Shown: positions 7,332 to 19,900 of the stretch, in pieces | Numbering within the stretch: the stretch's first letter is position 1 | Layout of the letters: each line of letters begins with the position of its first letter | Origin: Bacillota bacterium | GTDB lineage: Bacteria > Bacillota > Clostridia > Acetivibrionales > DSM-2933 | Direction: 5' to 3' | Assembly: GCA_023430975.1 (NCBI GenBank) | Contig: JAEYYB010000118.1 | Coordinates: forward strand, 1-64,000 | DNA length: 64,000 bases | The notes under the pieces: model-generated | The model's input: the letters and a program-made list of their open reading frames with translations, nothing else | Told to the model about the DNA's origin: nothing | Database searches by the model: none | Program-made: the position numbers and the translations under genes

Positions 7332-10300
7332 TCACTGCTCCTTTAAAAACCGCCGGAGAATTTCTGCAACCTCTGCTCGCGTTGCAGTATTTACAGCATC
7401 AAGCATGTTTCCGGCCTTACCTCTGACAAGATTAGCCTCTACTGCCCAGCTTATGCCTTCGACAGCCCATTTTGAAACCTTATCCTTGTCCTGAAATCTA
7501 TCCAACGCACTTTTTGAAGCAGTTGAAGTATAAACTTTTTGTAGTCTCATGTTATAATTATAAAGAATCACGGCCATTTGTTCCCGAGTGACGGGTGCAT
7601 CAGGCAAAAATCTATTGCCGCCCAAGCCTGAAACAATATTATTGGCTAATGCCCAACTCACCGCTTTTTCGTACCAGCTGCCTTTAGCTACATCTAAAAA
7701 GTCTCCTGCTGTGTTTACCGGCGGCTCACCAGCCATCCGGTACAGTACTGTGACCAACATCCCACGAGTCATTGTAGCATTAGGTGCAAACGTATTTTGG
7801 GACAAACCGCTGAAAAACCCTTTTTCGCAAACAAAAGCAACCGCATCAAAATACCAATCTTTTATTCCTACATCTAAAAACTGGTTTTTCCAGTCCTTTG
7901 CCTCCGGCTCATTGTATGTATCAGAAAGCACTGAGGGCTTCTCCATATCAGCATCCACTCCGGATTTAAGAGGTCCTTTCCCAGCACTTAATGGATTAGG
8001 CGTTTGGACAATTGAAACAATTGGAGTGCTCAAAATGGCAGCAGCTGATTTATTATCCTCAAAGTTGATGCCGCTTCCGCCTGACCCTACGCTTGACCCT
8101 ACGTCTGAATCTACGTCTATTCCTACGCTTGAACCTCCTCCTGAACCTCCGCTGGAGGCTTTAGAGTCCCACTTTGCATAAACAGTCAGGTTGCCATCAA
8201 CTTTGATTGATGCTGTGAAGGCAATCCCCTTGCCGTCTGCTTGGGTAAACCAGCCTCCAAAGGTGTAGCCGCTCTTTTTTGGATCAGCTGGCATTGCTAT
8301 TGCAGTATCAGGATTCACATTGAGTATTTGTGTATAAACGGCTCCGTCGTTCATAAATGTTATTGTATATGTAGCAGCACTGACATTAATGTACAGATAA
8401 CCCTTTACATTCACATCCGAGCCTCCATTGCTAAAAAGCAATGTCAATTTATAATTGCCCTGCAGCAATCCCTTTAAATAAGCTTCCTTAATTGTAAGTA
8501 CTGCAGTCTGGTTTTCCCCTTGCAATTGCTCCAGACTTATGCTGTAATCGGCACCTTCTTTAAGTGAATAAACATCGTTTGCAACTGACACAAGAGAATT
8601 TCCATAAAGGTTAATTTTAACAGCCACATCACCGCTGCTCAAATTCCTGTCAAAAAACACTGTGGAAGGTTCTATTGCCGGGTTGCTCACAGGGACAGCC
8701 ATTACATCTATTGAAAGTGTTTCATTGTCAGTACTGGCAAATGGTCCGTTTTTGGCACCAATTACAAGTTGTATTGTTTTTCCAGCATCCTCATGGGCCG
8801 GTATGTACGTCAATTTAGTTTCTGCAATGTCAGCTATACCTTTGCCGCTACAGGAAATAATACTATAAGACGTTTCATCGTTTATATCTTTAAACCATGC
8901 CGATATATCTCGGCACACATATGGCACAGCCGCTGTTTTTAAGTCATAGGAGGCAGGAACTGCCTCTCCTGAAGGAGAAGTGCCTATGGCCCGGGGGCGG
9001 GCAAAGGAAGAATCCGAAAGAAAAACAGTATATATTGTGATGTTGTCTTCCCCCTTAGAAACTTCAAAGGTCCAGGCCTTTCCATCATCTGCTGCAATCG
9101 GTGTACTGGTCCAAGCACCACTGTCCAAAGGAACAATTTCTATATCCGTTGATGAAACCGGAGCATGATTGGAGGGCAGCACAACATGGTATGCATGGCT
9201 GTTTTGCTCATCAATTGCTGCTGGCACTCCCTGAACAGTGACAGAGCTTAACGCTGTATCCGCCTCATCATACCATTTTGCATAATATTCAACGTCTCCC
9301 GTACTACTGCCGGCAACCTTTGAAATGCTGCTTCCCGTCAGAGATGCATTATCATACCATCCTGCAAATTTATAACCGGACCTTACCGGAATTGGAAGGT
9401 AAACTTCGCTATTTCCACCAATCTTAAAACTGACAGGATAGTCGATGCCTGCTGTGCCACTTAAGACACCTCCATTGCAATTATAAATAATATTGTAATC
9501 TTTTGTAAGTGCCTCTGCCAGTAACCTCGCATTGACAACACCATATCCGTAAGCTGTGTCATAACCGTTTGAAGAAGCATCATCTACGGCACAATCCCGA
9601 AGCAATTTTTTAAAGCCTTCCCCGTTAATTGCCTTGTTGGTTTGCTTTGCCATCGCTGCCAAGGAAGTCACAATAGGTGCTGCATAGGAAGTTCCTGTTC
9701 CGGAACTCACATATGCATCTATCGAGGTATTCCCTAAACCCGGAATTTCCACACCTGGTGCAGTTACATATACACTCGAATTTTTCTGTGAATGAGGAGC
9801 CACAACTCCTGTTTTATCTACCATACCTACACCCACAACACTGTCGAATGCAGCAGGATAATTCAGCGATACAGTATCTCCGTAATCCCCGTTTCCTACA
9901 GCACTTACCATGATAATTCCCTGTTCTGCAGCCTTGTAGATTTGCTCTCGCAAAGACTCGGCAAGGCTCTGTTTTGTCCCCCCAAAGCTCATGTTTATGA
10001 TATCCACCTTTTGCTGTATGGCATAGGCAATGGCACTTACAATGTTGGAAGTGCTTGTAGTCTTAGAGTCAAAGCAGCGAAGCTCCAGGAGATTGACCCT
10101 GTCTGCAAGCCCGGCTAGGCCTTTTCCATTATTTTTCACAGCCGCAATAATACCGCTCACAAATGTACCGTGCCCGGTATTATCTATATTGTAAGCAGCA
10201 GTATCATTACCTACAAAACTGTAACCGCTAATGGCAGTACCTGCCAGATCTTCATGTGATGCATTGATTCCAGAGTCTATTACCGCAATTGTCACGCCGC

Positions 10301-10781
10301 TGCCGTCAAGTCCTTTATTCCAGGCCTCTGCAATTTCAAGGGTATCTAAATACCACTCATCTGAAATCATAGGATCTGATGTCAAAAGTGTTCCGGAATC
10401 CAACAGGCAGACATCGTCATTTTGTTCTACATATTCCACCATACCTGCATTCATCAAACCTCTAATATCTTCCAGGTTATCTGCTGTAAATAGTCCATCC
10501 GTATATGGAATATTCTTAAGGCCGGATACTAAAAATGCTCTGGACTTTCCTTTTTTCAATTTTACAATATAACCATTACTTTTATTTCTATTTTGGTCTA
10601 AATCGGCAGCATTTGCATATACTCCGGGCGTGACAGCCGCACTAATCAATAGTACGGCTAGCAATATGGACACAGCAGTTGTGAATCCTGTATTTCTTTT
10701 TTGTTGAGACATTATCTGAATTTTCCCCCAGATATGATATATTAACCTCATCCTAATCAGAATACGCTTCACGCACTTCAT
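7332..10781 (-). CDS. SLH-anchored subtilisin-like serine protease
   Basis: 1149 residues. After a signal peptide (about 24-57) comes an S8 domain with all catalytic residues visible: Asp in IAVIDSGINASHEDLAG, His in NTGHGTFVSGIIAA, oxyanion Asn in AVGNGDYG, Ser in GTGTSYAAPIVTSLAAMA. Two InlB-type B-repeats follow (around 430-505 and 800-870, ending GWYDNA..YYAKW and GWFTQADG..VYAKW), then a Gly/Ser linker and three C-terminal SLH domains (MTRGMLVTVLYRM, VTREQMAVILYNY, ATRAEVAEILRRF) that bind secondary wall polymer. The first ATG has GGAGG; an alternative ATG at residue 24 (MSQQKRN) also has GGGGG and would give a cleaner signal peptide. It is 108 bp downstream of, and co-directional with, the giant SLH protein, which it might process. 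Confidence 0.9.
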   Translation of the reverse strand: MKCVKRILIRMRLIYHIWGKIQIMSQQKRNTGFTTAVSILLAVLLISAAVTPGVYANAADLDQNRNKSNGYIVKLKKGKSRAFLVSGLKNIPYTDGLFTADNLEDIRGLMNAGMVEYVEQNDDVCLLDSGTLLTSDPMISDEWYLDTLEIAEAWNKGLDGSGVTIAVIDSGINASHEDLAGTAISGYSFVGNDTAAYNIDNTGHGTFVSGIIAAVKNNGKGLAGLADRVNLLELRCFDSKTTSTSNIVSAIAYAIQQKVDIINMSFGGTKQSLAESLREQIYKAAEQGIIMVSAVGNGDYGDTVSLNYPAAFDSVVGVGMVDKTGVVAPHSQKNSSVYVTAPGVEIPGLGNTSIDAYVSSGTGTSYAAPIVTSLAAMAKQTNKAINGEGFKKLLRDCAVDDASSNGYDTAYGYGVVNARLLAEALTKDYNIIYNCNGGVLSGTAGIDYPVSFKIGGNSEVYLPIPVRSGYKFAGWYDNASLTGSSISKVAGSSTGDVEYYAKWYDEADTALSSVTVQGVPAAIDEQNSHAYHVVLPSNHAPVSSTDIEIVPLDSGAWTSTPIAADDGKAWTFEVSKGEDNITIYTVFLSDSSFARPRAIGTSPSGEAVPASYDLKTAAVPYVCRDISAWFKDINDETSYSIISCSGKGIADIAETKLTYIPAHEDAGKTIQLVIGAKNGPFASTDNETLSIDVMAVPVSNPAIEPSTVFFDRNLSSGDVAVKINLYGNSLVSVANDVYSLKEGADYSISLEQLQGENQTAVLTIKEAYLKGLLQGNYKLTLLFSNGGSDVNVKGYLYINVSAATYTITFMNDGAVYTQILNVNPDTAIAMPADPKKSGYTFGGWFTQADGKGIAFTASIKVDGNLTVYAKWDSKASSGGSGGGSSVGIDVDSDVGSSVGSGGSGINFEDNKSAAAILSTPIVSIVQTPNPLSAGKGPLKSGVDADMEKPSVLSDTYNEPEAKDWKNQFLDVGIKDWYFDAVAFVCEKGFFSGLSQNTFAPNATMTRGMLVTVLYRMAGEPPVNTAGDFLDVAKGSWYEKAVSWALANNIVSGLGGNRFLPDAPVTREQMAVILYNYNMRLQKVYTSTASKSALDRFQDKDKVSKWAVEGISWAVEANLVRGKAGNMLDAVNTATRAEVAEILRRFLKEQ

Positions 10782-10876
10782 GCAATTCCTCCATAATCAT
10801 AGGTGTCTCCACAGAATACATTTAAGCTTGCAATATTCATACTGCAGTAAAAGTTCTGAGGAAATGTCCCAGATGA

Positions 10877-10903
10877 GGAAGCACCAATATTAATTGGTAC
10901 TTC
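10877..10903 (-). other. Hairpin spanning the stop codon of the giant SLH gene
   Basis: Read on the minus strand, GGAAGTACCAAT / ATTGGTGCTTCC forms an 11-of-12-pair stem whose small loop is the TAA stop region. It lacks a T-run, so it is not a typical terminator. It may attenuate read-through into the subtilase gene or stabilise the upstream mRNA. Confidence 0.4.
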
Positions 10904-13900
10904 CATCTATTTTGCTTAATTTCATATTGATAAGTTTCATAAACATGGTCGCAACCTCTGCACGGCTTGCATTTCCCTTAGGATCAAAAAGGTTGTCTCC
11001 CTTGCCTTGAATTAATCCGGCCTTCTGGCACAAATTTACCGCTTCACTTGCCCATGGGCTTATTTGGCTGCTGTCCGCAAATGTATTGGAAACCGGTTTT
11101 TCTCCAAGAGTAATTCCCTTGTATTTCATAAAACGGCTAAATATTGTGCACATCTGCTCACGGGTTATCAAATCTTTAGGACCAAATTTGCTGTCGGAAT
11201 ATCCATTGACAATTCCAACATCCGAAGCCCACTTGACGTATGGACCGAACCAGTCATCAGGCGATACATCTTGGAATTGAGATGAAGCATAATTTTTTGT
11301 ATCTATTCCTTCAAGGCGTCCCAAAGCTGTTACAAACATACCTCGGGTCATAGGAGAATTAGGAGCAAAGGTGCTGCTGTCAATTCCCTTGAAAAGTCCA
11401 TGTGAGAAGGTAAAAGCAATCTCATCAACACCCCAGAAATCCGAAGGGACATCGCTGAAAACCGCATCATTCTTGACAATGAAATATTTGCCGGCAACAG
11501 GAGCAATATACATGATCTTATCCGAGGTCACCGAGCTCCACGGCAGTACAACGGCTTTGCCTTCTTTTCCTAAGCAGGCTACCGCATAAGCTTCCGGATT
11601 TGCGGGTATCTGCTGATTCAGAAGTATCATAGCCTTAAGGTCGCTTCCGGTATATAATGTCCCTTTAGGAATTTGGACTAAAAGTCCTTTTGCTATGATA
11701 ATGATGTTCTTGTCTTTGTTATCGGAAATAATCCTTGCTGATGTTTCACCGTCAATAGTTGTGATACCTTCCTGTATTGTAACCGTTACTGTGCCTTCAG
11801 ATGTGCTGAATTCAACGGATGGTATTACAGCGGGAATAGGAGTAACACTAGTAACAGGAGTTACACTAGGAACAGGAGTTACAGTAGGAGTAGCTTTCTG
11901 ATCTCCGGAATTGGCATTGTTTCCCCTGTTATAATCTACATGCTGTTTTGCTGTTGCCGCTCCATCCCACAAGGTCGGGTCAGCAGTGAAAGCTGCATCC
12001 ACTTTTTCATTCAACTTCTTTTCAGCTTCACTGTATGCCTGTTTTGAAAGTGCAAGGGCTGCAATTGCTTCAATAAGCTCATTGTCGGCAGCTTGAACTG
12101 CCTTGGTTAAGGCAAATGCCTTAACTGCATTGCTATAGGCATCCTTGGCCTTCTTAACATCTTCCTGTGTGCCTGTTCCGTTTTGAACTGCGGCTTTGGC
12201 ATCATTCCAGAGTTGCAATTCAGCCAGAATATCGGCATCGTTGTCAATAGCAGCCTTGTATGCCGCTTCTTCTGCTGTCTTGTCACCAGTTGCTGCATTC
12301 CAGTTTTGAAGGGCAGTGTCAATACTTATTATATATGCATTGGCAGCTTCATTCAATCGAGCTGCTGTTTTTCCTCCGTTTGCAGCCTTTACGCGTACCT
12401 CTCCTGAAACAACACCGTCGTATAGTAAACGCAGGCCGTCAATATCCGCTGTAGTAATCCCCTGCATAGGCCGTACAGCTATTTGATAATCACCGTACTT
12501 TAATTGATTAAATGTTTTTATGTTCATTGCTTTCAAAGGAACATCGGCAATTTGCCATACAACACCTTTTCCTGCCATATCTGTGAAAGCCGTAAGCGGT
12601 TTGTTGGAATCATCAATTTTTAAGAGTGCAAACTGGTACAATCCTGTCCCGCCCTTTCCGCCTGCAGCGGTCACTGTGATAGCGCCATTGTCTGAAGAAT
12701 AGCTGCCGGCAGATGCCGAAACTGCTTTAAAGGTAGTATAGTCATCGTTCACCTTTATAGGCTTTTTGGCAATTATGTCTGTATTGCCCGTATCCTGTGC
12801 ATCACGCACATAGACAGTATAATTTCCCGGTGCCAGACCTGATATTATGGAACTGCCCTGCCAATTAAGATTATTGATCCATGCGGTATAATTCGCCTTA
12901 TCTTCAGGAGTTGCTGCTGCGGGATCAAATATCAGATCATTTTTTGAAGGAACTAAAGTATACTGATATGCACCATGATAAATATTGCTTGCAGGCATGG
13001 ATTTTGAGCTGTCATAAAGCCCTCCGGAAATACTATTACTGTCAATGATTATACTTCCGTTGTTTTTATCCTTGTTCCATGAATTTTCAATTCTGAAAAC
13101 ATTATTATCGGAAATATCTATTTTTAAACCATCAACGGTCACTGACCCGGTATTGTGGTTGCCGGCACCGTCCTCTGCATAAATGGTATACTTGCCGCCA
13201 AATGCAATGGGCAGAGTTCCTTCTATACGTGTCAGCCCTTGCTCTAAGGTCAGAGGGAAGCCGTTTATACTTGCCGCTTTGATGGATGAAAGGCTTTCAT
13301 CACCTTTTGAAACGTTCCAGGAAAGCTCCCTTGGTGTACTTTCGTCTCCGATTACGCTAATCTGTACAGAAGGCTGAGCAGTATCCATGCGGTTCATTAA
13401 AAGGATTGCTGAACTCCATGTGCCGTTTGCTGCTAAAGCGGTGGCCTGATAATATCCGTTATTTGAAATAAGGAATCTTCCATCGCTTTCAGCCGTGAGA
13501 TCGGAAATCTCCAATGTTGTTTTATTTAAAACAGGATCCTTTTTTGTGGAAATATATTTAACATCGACATTAGAAACAACTGAACCGGTCGCAGCACCAG
13601 GTACAGCCAAAGCACTTATGTAGGCCCTTTCGCCCTGTTTAACATACTGGCTGCTTAACATATCCTGACTTCCAATCTGGAATTTGGCTGTCAATGACGG
13701 TGCATCTGCAATTGCTCCATGGGTTAAGGTGCTGTTGAACCAGTCAACTGTGACTTTTTGTGCAGTACGGTTGCCCGAACTGTCTATGGCTGCAACAGCT
13801 ATTGCCCCGTTTTCGTTTATCGGCAGGCTAAACTGCCAGAATCCGCTGTCGTTTTTAACAAGACTGGACGGAACGGAACCATTTACGGTAACTGAAGAAA

Positions 13901-16900
13901 GCCCGGAATCATCAATTACATAGCAGGTAAGGCTTACAGCATCAGAACCGCTCTTTATGGAAGCAGTCTGCGGGAAGCTCCTGTTCCAGAATACCTGAGG
14001 TGAATTCTTATCCTCAGCCGGCACCGGTACCTGGCCATTTGAGTAATGCTCTACAAGCTTGTCAAACTGGGCATTTTCCGATTTAACAGTTACAGTTACG
14101 GTATGTGCGTGATTGGCAGGATTAGCACCGAAGCTGGCTGAAGCACGGCTGCTTCCTCCGGAGGCAGTCAAATTTACAGGCTTGAATCCGGAAAATGTAC
14201 TTTCGACCGTCACTTCACCATTAAAATACAAGTCAACTGACTCTGCTACGGTGGTAAAAGTAAAGGAAGCGTTTTTATCACCGTATGAAAGATTCGCAAG
14301 ATACGGCACACTTTCTGCCTGATTCAGACCCCATGTTGGAATATTGTCTTTAAAGCTCCAGCTCTGGGAATTTGTTGAATCCTTATTGTATGGTTTTCCG
14401 TCTGCATTTTTAAAGCTGAACATGTTATTGTCGTTAAAAATGTTGATGCCTTCTCCGTATCCGGTCACAGTATAAGTAATAGCACGGATGGTATTAGTTG
14501 CAATATCCTTGATATGAATCACACCTGTCCCCTCTCTGGTAGGCGTAATAACCAGCATTCCTGTTGAATGGCCTTTTGAGAAATTTTCATTGTCCTTATA
14601 ATAAAGGATTCCAAGATTCTGATTACCGTCAGCGGCATCTGAAATCTCTTCAACCATAACAACGGGTGCAGTCCCTCTGGTTGTATCTATGTTCACCGGT
14701 AGACGCATTGTGTTGCCCATGGCAAGTGTCAGCCTGTCGGCAGCTTCAAAAAATGTTGCATGTTCAATTTGTCTGGTAGCTACGTTATTTTCACTGTTGT
14801 ATTCACCATGCTCAGCACTAATGACACCTGCCTGAGATGTTTTAACCGTATCTGCGTCGCTGAAGATCTCAACATTAAGGTTCAGGCTTCCCGTAGCACT
14901 TCCTTTATAATAAGCAGAAGGAACCACCAGAGTACCGGATACGGTCCTCCCCTTTCCGACGCTCATATTGCCGCCGTCTTCGGAGTTGTAAAGATAAAGG
15001 ATGCCATTTTTCTTGTCTGTATTGGTAGAAGCTCCGTAAAGTACCAGAGTCTGTTCTTTTGAAACCGAAAGATCAGTTCCGGCCAAGGTTAAATCAACAG
15101 TTTCATAAGTAAGTTTACCGTTTTTGTCCTTCCCGGTCTCATAGCTGAATTGCACATAAGCATTATTTGCAACTTTGTTTCCGCGGTTTCCAACCTGGAA
15201 GTTCACCTTAAGCACAGCATTGCCGTTTGAATCAATACTTTCATTTTCGATTGAAAAATTTTCAAAACCAAGTTCAGGCTTTTGTGCCACTACCAAAGTA
15301 CCGTTATTACCGTCGGCTGAAAGTGTTGTCGCATTAAATGAACCGGCCGCATAGGTTTTATCCTCCGCTACAGTGATATAGAAAACACTTCCGGCAGGCA
15401 GATCCACGGTAAGAGGCATGCTGGTTCCGCTTAGCTCAACCTTCTGTCCGGATGCTATATTTTGAGTAATCTGCCATGTATTAAGAACGTTTGATACACC
15501 GTCGGGCGTCTTTACGTTCAAATTAACGGTAATGGGGTTGGCAGCACTTCCGCGTATTGAAACATCACCGGTATTGGTAAAATTCACTATAGGCCTTAGC
15601 ACGGAACCGGCAGCAAAGTCATAAATCGGGAATTTAACGCTGTCCTCACCTATGCACTGGCCCCCTACACCGTAACTAAGGGCATAAACTCCCACCTTTG
15701 AAGCACCGTCAGGCCCCAGCACGTTTTCTCCGTTAATTTCAACCTGCTTTAGTTTAGTAAAGCTTGCCTGCGTCAGTACAAGGAGCGTATCTCTGTTTGC
15801 TGACGGGATATCGCCGGCTGCAATTTCATTTGCATCACTTGAGCCAAAAAGTGATAATCCCGAAGGTTCTTTTGTTATACCGAACTTTGCTGCCAGAGTT
15901 TTATATTCGGATGATGTTGACTGAGATGCAGTTTCGTCTGTTGAAAGTGTGGAAAGTGATTCCGAAGCAGCAGGCTCTGCCGTGAGTCCCAAAGCAATCT
16001 GAAGATTGGAGAATTTCAGCATATCCATGGAACCGCCGCTATAGCTCTTAAGCTGACCCAAATAAGCTTTTTCGTATTCATCCTTGGTAAAGCCCCTTGA
16101 AATTCCATCCTCATATACCTGCATATTGTGCATTGCCAGCATGATACCGATGCCCCAGGTATTTGTATTGGGGTCGTATTTGGACAGGTATACGGCATTA
16201 TTTCCTGTATTGGCAACTGTGGCCGTATAAACGGCAGAGATATTGCCTGCACCGTCAGAGCCGATTGTAACCTCTCCACGGCCTGTAGTTGACTGCTGCT
16301 TAAGATTATCGTCACTACCCGTCATGTTTTCAGGTGTAAAAAACGGATAAAGTGTCCCGGTTCCTGATGTGATAATGCTTGTAAGCTGTGCCTCAGGAAT
16401 TATGTAGGTTGAGCCGTTCATTTCAAAAAGCAGGAAGTCTTCAGCCGTATCGGAAAGCTGGCTGATGCTCTCGCCATTTGTAAGAAAGCCCAGCTTGCCG
16501 CTTAAAAATTGCAGGTTTGTAAAATAAGGATCGCTATAAGCCTTAGATAGGCTTGTTTTTGTGTATACTCCGTCTTTTCCTCCCTTATTCAGGTCATAAT
16601 CCACCAATGTACGGATAAGGTAAGGCGTCTTGAAGTTAACAGTTTTATCTGCATTGACTTTTGCACTTCTGACGTAAAGCCTGCGGGTGGTTACAAAATC
16701 TCCGGACTGGTAATCCTGCTGGCTGGTTGTGTATACAATACAGTAATCCCCGTTTTTCATTTTCTTTGTTTCAATATTATCCAGCACCTGGCCTGAAGCC
16801 AAATCAATGCCGGTAATGACTCCGTTTACATTGGCACACAGCTTGGTGCCTTTGCCATAAGTTTCCCAAAGTCCTGTCTGATAAAGCAAACGATAGTCGC

Positions 16901-19900
16901 GTATGGACTTTGAAGCATCACCTCCGGGATATGCCGTATTGAGGTAAGCGGTATAATCGGCAACCTGCTTTGCCTTCCAGCTGTCATCCAAAATACCTTG
17001 AGCATAGAAAACAGCCGCTCCGTCTCCTGATGCATCAGGAACATAGACAGTGGCACCTGCCGCTCCGCTTACGGTTTGTGCCGCAGTAAATCCCTCCGTT
17101 CCGGCATAGGATGTTTTTACATTGAAAGAGGCTTTCCTGATAACCGTATTTCTGGCAGCTTTGGTTGCCCGGCTTTGTATATAGGTATTATAATCATCCA
17201 TGGATGCATAGTAGTCATACCAATCATTATAAGTCTTCAGCACAGCATCATATGCATTCTTAGCCGCCAGGTAATCGTCATATGCCTTCTTCTTCGCATC
17301 GTACCCGTTGTATTGGGCTAAAGCAGCATCATAAGCACTTTTTGCTTCTTCATATGTACTGTACTTGGATGAGTAATCAGTTTGAGACACATAATAATCC
17401 GTCTGAACAGGCTGTGCAGGTTTGGCACCCGGGTCTGCCACAACACCAGGTGCTGTCGGCATAAATCCCGTATTTTTATAGTTTGTCAAATCCATCTTGG
17501 TACTGTCAGCCAGTTGGGGAATCTGAGATGCCGGTTTTGCCAATACTGTCGGTGCAGCGGCAGAAACACCAGCATAGCTGATCCAAGCCGCATGTATTGT
17601 ACTGCCGTCTGTCCACGCTTTAAAGCCAAGGTCTCCCGTACCGTCATCCTTGGTGCCGTCGGTAGTATCCACAAGGATATACGGTGTTGAGCTCAATTCA
17701 TTTACCGGGTTCACAAGTCCATAGCTTTCCTTACCGTTTGCAGAGGTAACACGCAGCTTTGACATTACAAGCATACTGTTGTCTACTTCATTTAGGGCAT
17801 CTTTACGGCCGTATGTATAAATAACATAGTTATCCTTACCAACAGTTACAACCTTGTAGTCATAACCTGTTAAAAGTCCGTCGGCAAGCTTGAAGGCATC
17901 TCCTGAGCTGCCGTAGCCCGAAAGTTGGAACGGAACATTTTTATCCGAAGGATTATATGAATACGTTGAAAGTTCGCCGTCACGCTCCGGCTGGTAAATC
18001 TTCTGGCTGTTCTGTGTGCTGCCGGGCAGGCATATCCGTACTGAAGAGCTGGTAGTATTGCCGCTGCTGTCGGTCGTTGACAGAGAACCGATATCACCGC
18101 CGAACGCACCTCCAAGTGCCGACCAGCTGTGCTTCCATCCGTCGTCTTTATCATATGTGATACTATACTTTATAAAATCCATTTCATAACTGAACAAAAG
18201 CAACACAACTCTGAATCCAATTCCCATGGAGAAGTCAAAGCTGTCAAAGCTGAATCCTTTATAGCTTCCTGAATAAAGACCGGTTTTAGTGTCATATTTC
18301 TTTTCATAAGCCCCCAGAGTCATAGAGCACCCTACACTTATTTTAATAAATACCTCAAACTTCATAATTTCTATCCCGATACCGGCTCCTGCCTCCACAA
18401 AGGCTTCGGGAGAAATGGTCATACCGTTCCAGTAGACATTACTGTTTGCATCAACTACTCTTGCAACACGTTTTATGGTAGTTTCCTCAAGTGCCACCAA
18501 AGTCACCGAACGTTTTTCACTAAGCTTATTGCTGTCCTGCTGCACCATAGTGACAGTAACCGGATCGCCTCCTTCAGATTTTATAAAACCCTCTTTAAAA
18601 TCCGGAACGGTACTTTTTAAACCCAGCTTACCGGAGAAAACAACATTGAATGCCTTATAGTCCGTATCAAAGGTATAGGTCTCACCAGGCTTAAGCTTTT
18701 TTTCCGTCTTTAAAACAGCATTCGGCTCTTCCTTCGGATCTCTGTCCACCGTCATTCCGGTACCTATTTCAAGGCTTATACCCACTGTGACGTAAACATA
18801 GACAATAGGACACGGAGAAAGCCTGTATTGATACTTATATTGAAGCTCAGCCGCTATTGCTGCAGAAAACTGGTTAAAATAAAATGCGTTGTCAATGGGA
18901 TTATATTTAAACAGGAACGCAAGGGATACTGAGAAATCTACTTTAAAGGCACTGGAATTCAATTGTCCGCTATCCTTGGCATTGCCATAGGAATCATCTG
19001 CAGCCTTGGCAGTATCCATACCCGGGTTTTTAATAAAGTCTTTCAACAAGCCCATATCCTTTGCCTTGGCAGTGTTTGCCTTTTTCGGCCCGAACCAGTT
19101 GCTTGATCCACCTGAACCACCCGAACCGCCTGAGCCTCCTGTACCTCCTGATCCACCTGAGCCACCTGAGCCACCAGATCCGCCTGAACCAATACCCGCT
19201 GTCCCGGCATCACCATTTGAATTATATCCTCCAAGGGGTATACCGATAGAGAAGCCGACTTCATACCCATCCATTGTAATGGTTATATAGTCAGAAACAC
19301 CTATTTCCGCGACGGGCAGCTTTGTACCCATATCAAAATTGAACTCAGGAAATTCACTGCCGGATTTTGACATATCAACATCTGTGTTTGGCGTTGAGGA
19401 ACCCTTCTGTACCTTTAAATAATCAGAGTTTGGATATGCACCGCTTGTGCTGTGGCTGATAGTTTCGGGAACAGGCAAAGAAGCTGATTTTGTAGTTATT
19501 TTCTGCTCCTCCACACCAAGAGCGAAGGTGTCATTGCTGGTAAATGACCCCAGATAATTATTGATTTTAGCTACCGCTATAGTGTCACCATCCTTATATG
19601 TAACAGCACCGGTATTCTGGTCAATGCTTTTTATGTCAGCAACAGGAATATTATCACCTGCAAGGCTGTGGGGAATAAAAACCGGGCTTGGATTTGTAAA
19701 ATCATAAAGCAGATTGCCGTGGTAATCCGGAGACCATGTAAACGAACTGCCGGTCAACTTTGGCGGATTATGGTCGCCGCCTAGAGGAATGTCAACTGTT
19801 GAAACAGTACTGGCTTCAGCCCCATACATAAGATGGTTGGCAGAAGATAATCCGTAATCGCTTTCACTTTGCGGAACGCTGCTGTTTGCATAACTTCTGC

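Noticed and set aside
19104..19190. Tandem DNA repeat as a CRISPR or satellite
   Set aside because: The 9-bp period encodes a Gly-Gly-Ser linker within the continuous giant SLH gene.
19006..19290. Proline-rich plus-strand open frame (PPEPPEPP...)
   Set aside because: It is the antisense of the Gly/Ser linker of the giant protein, with no ribosome site.
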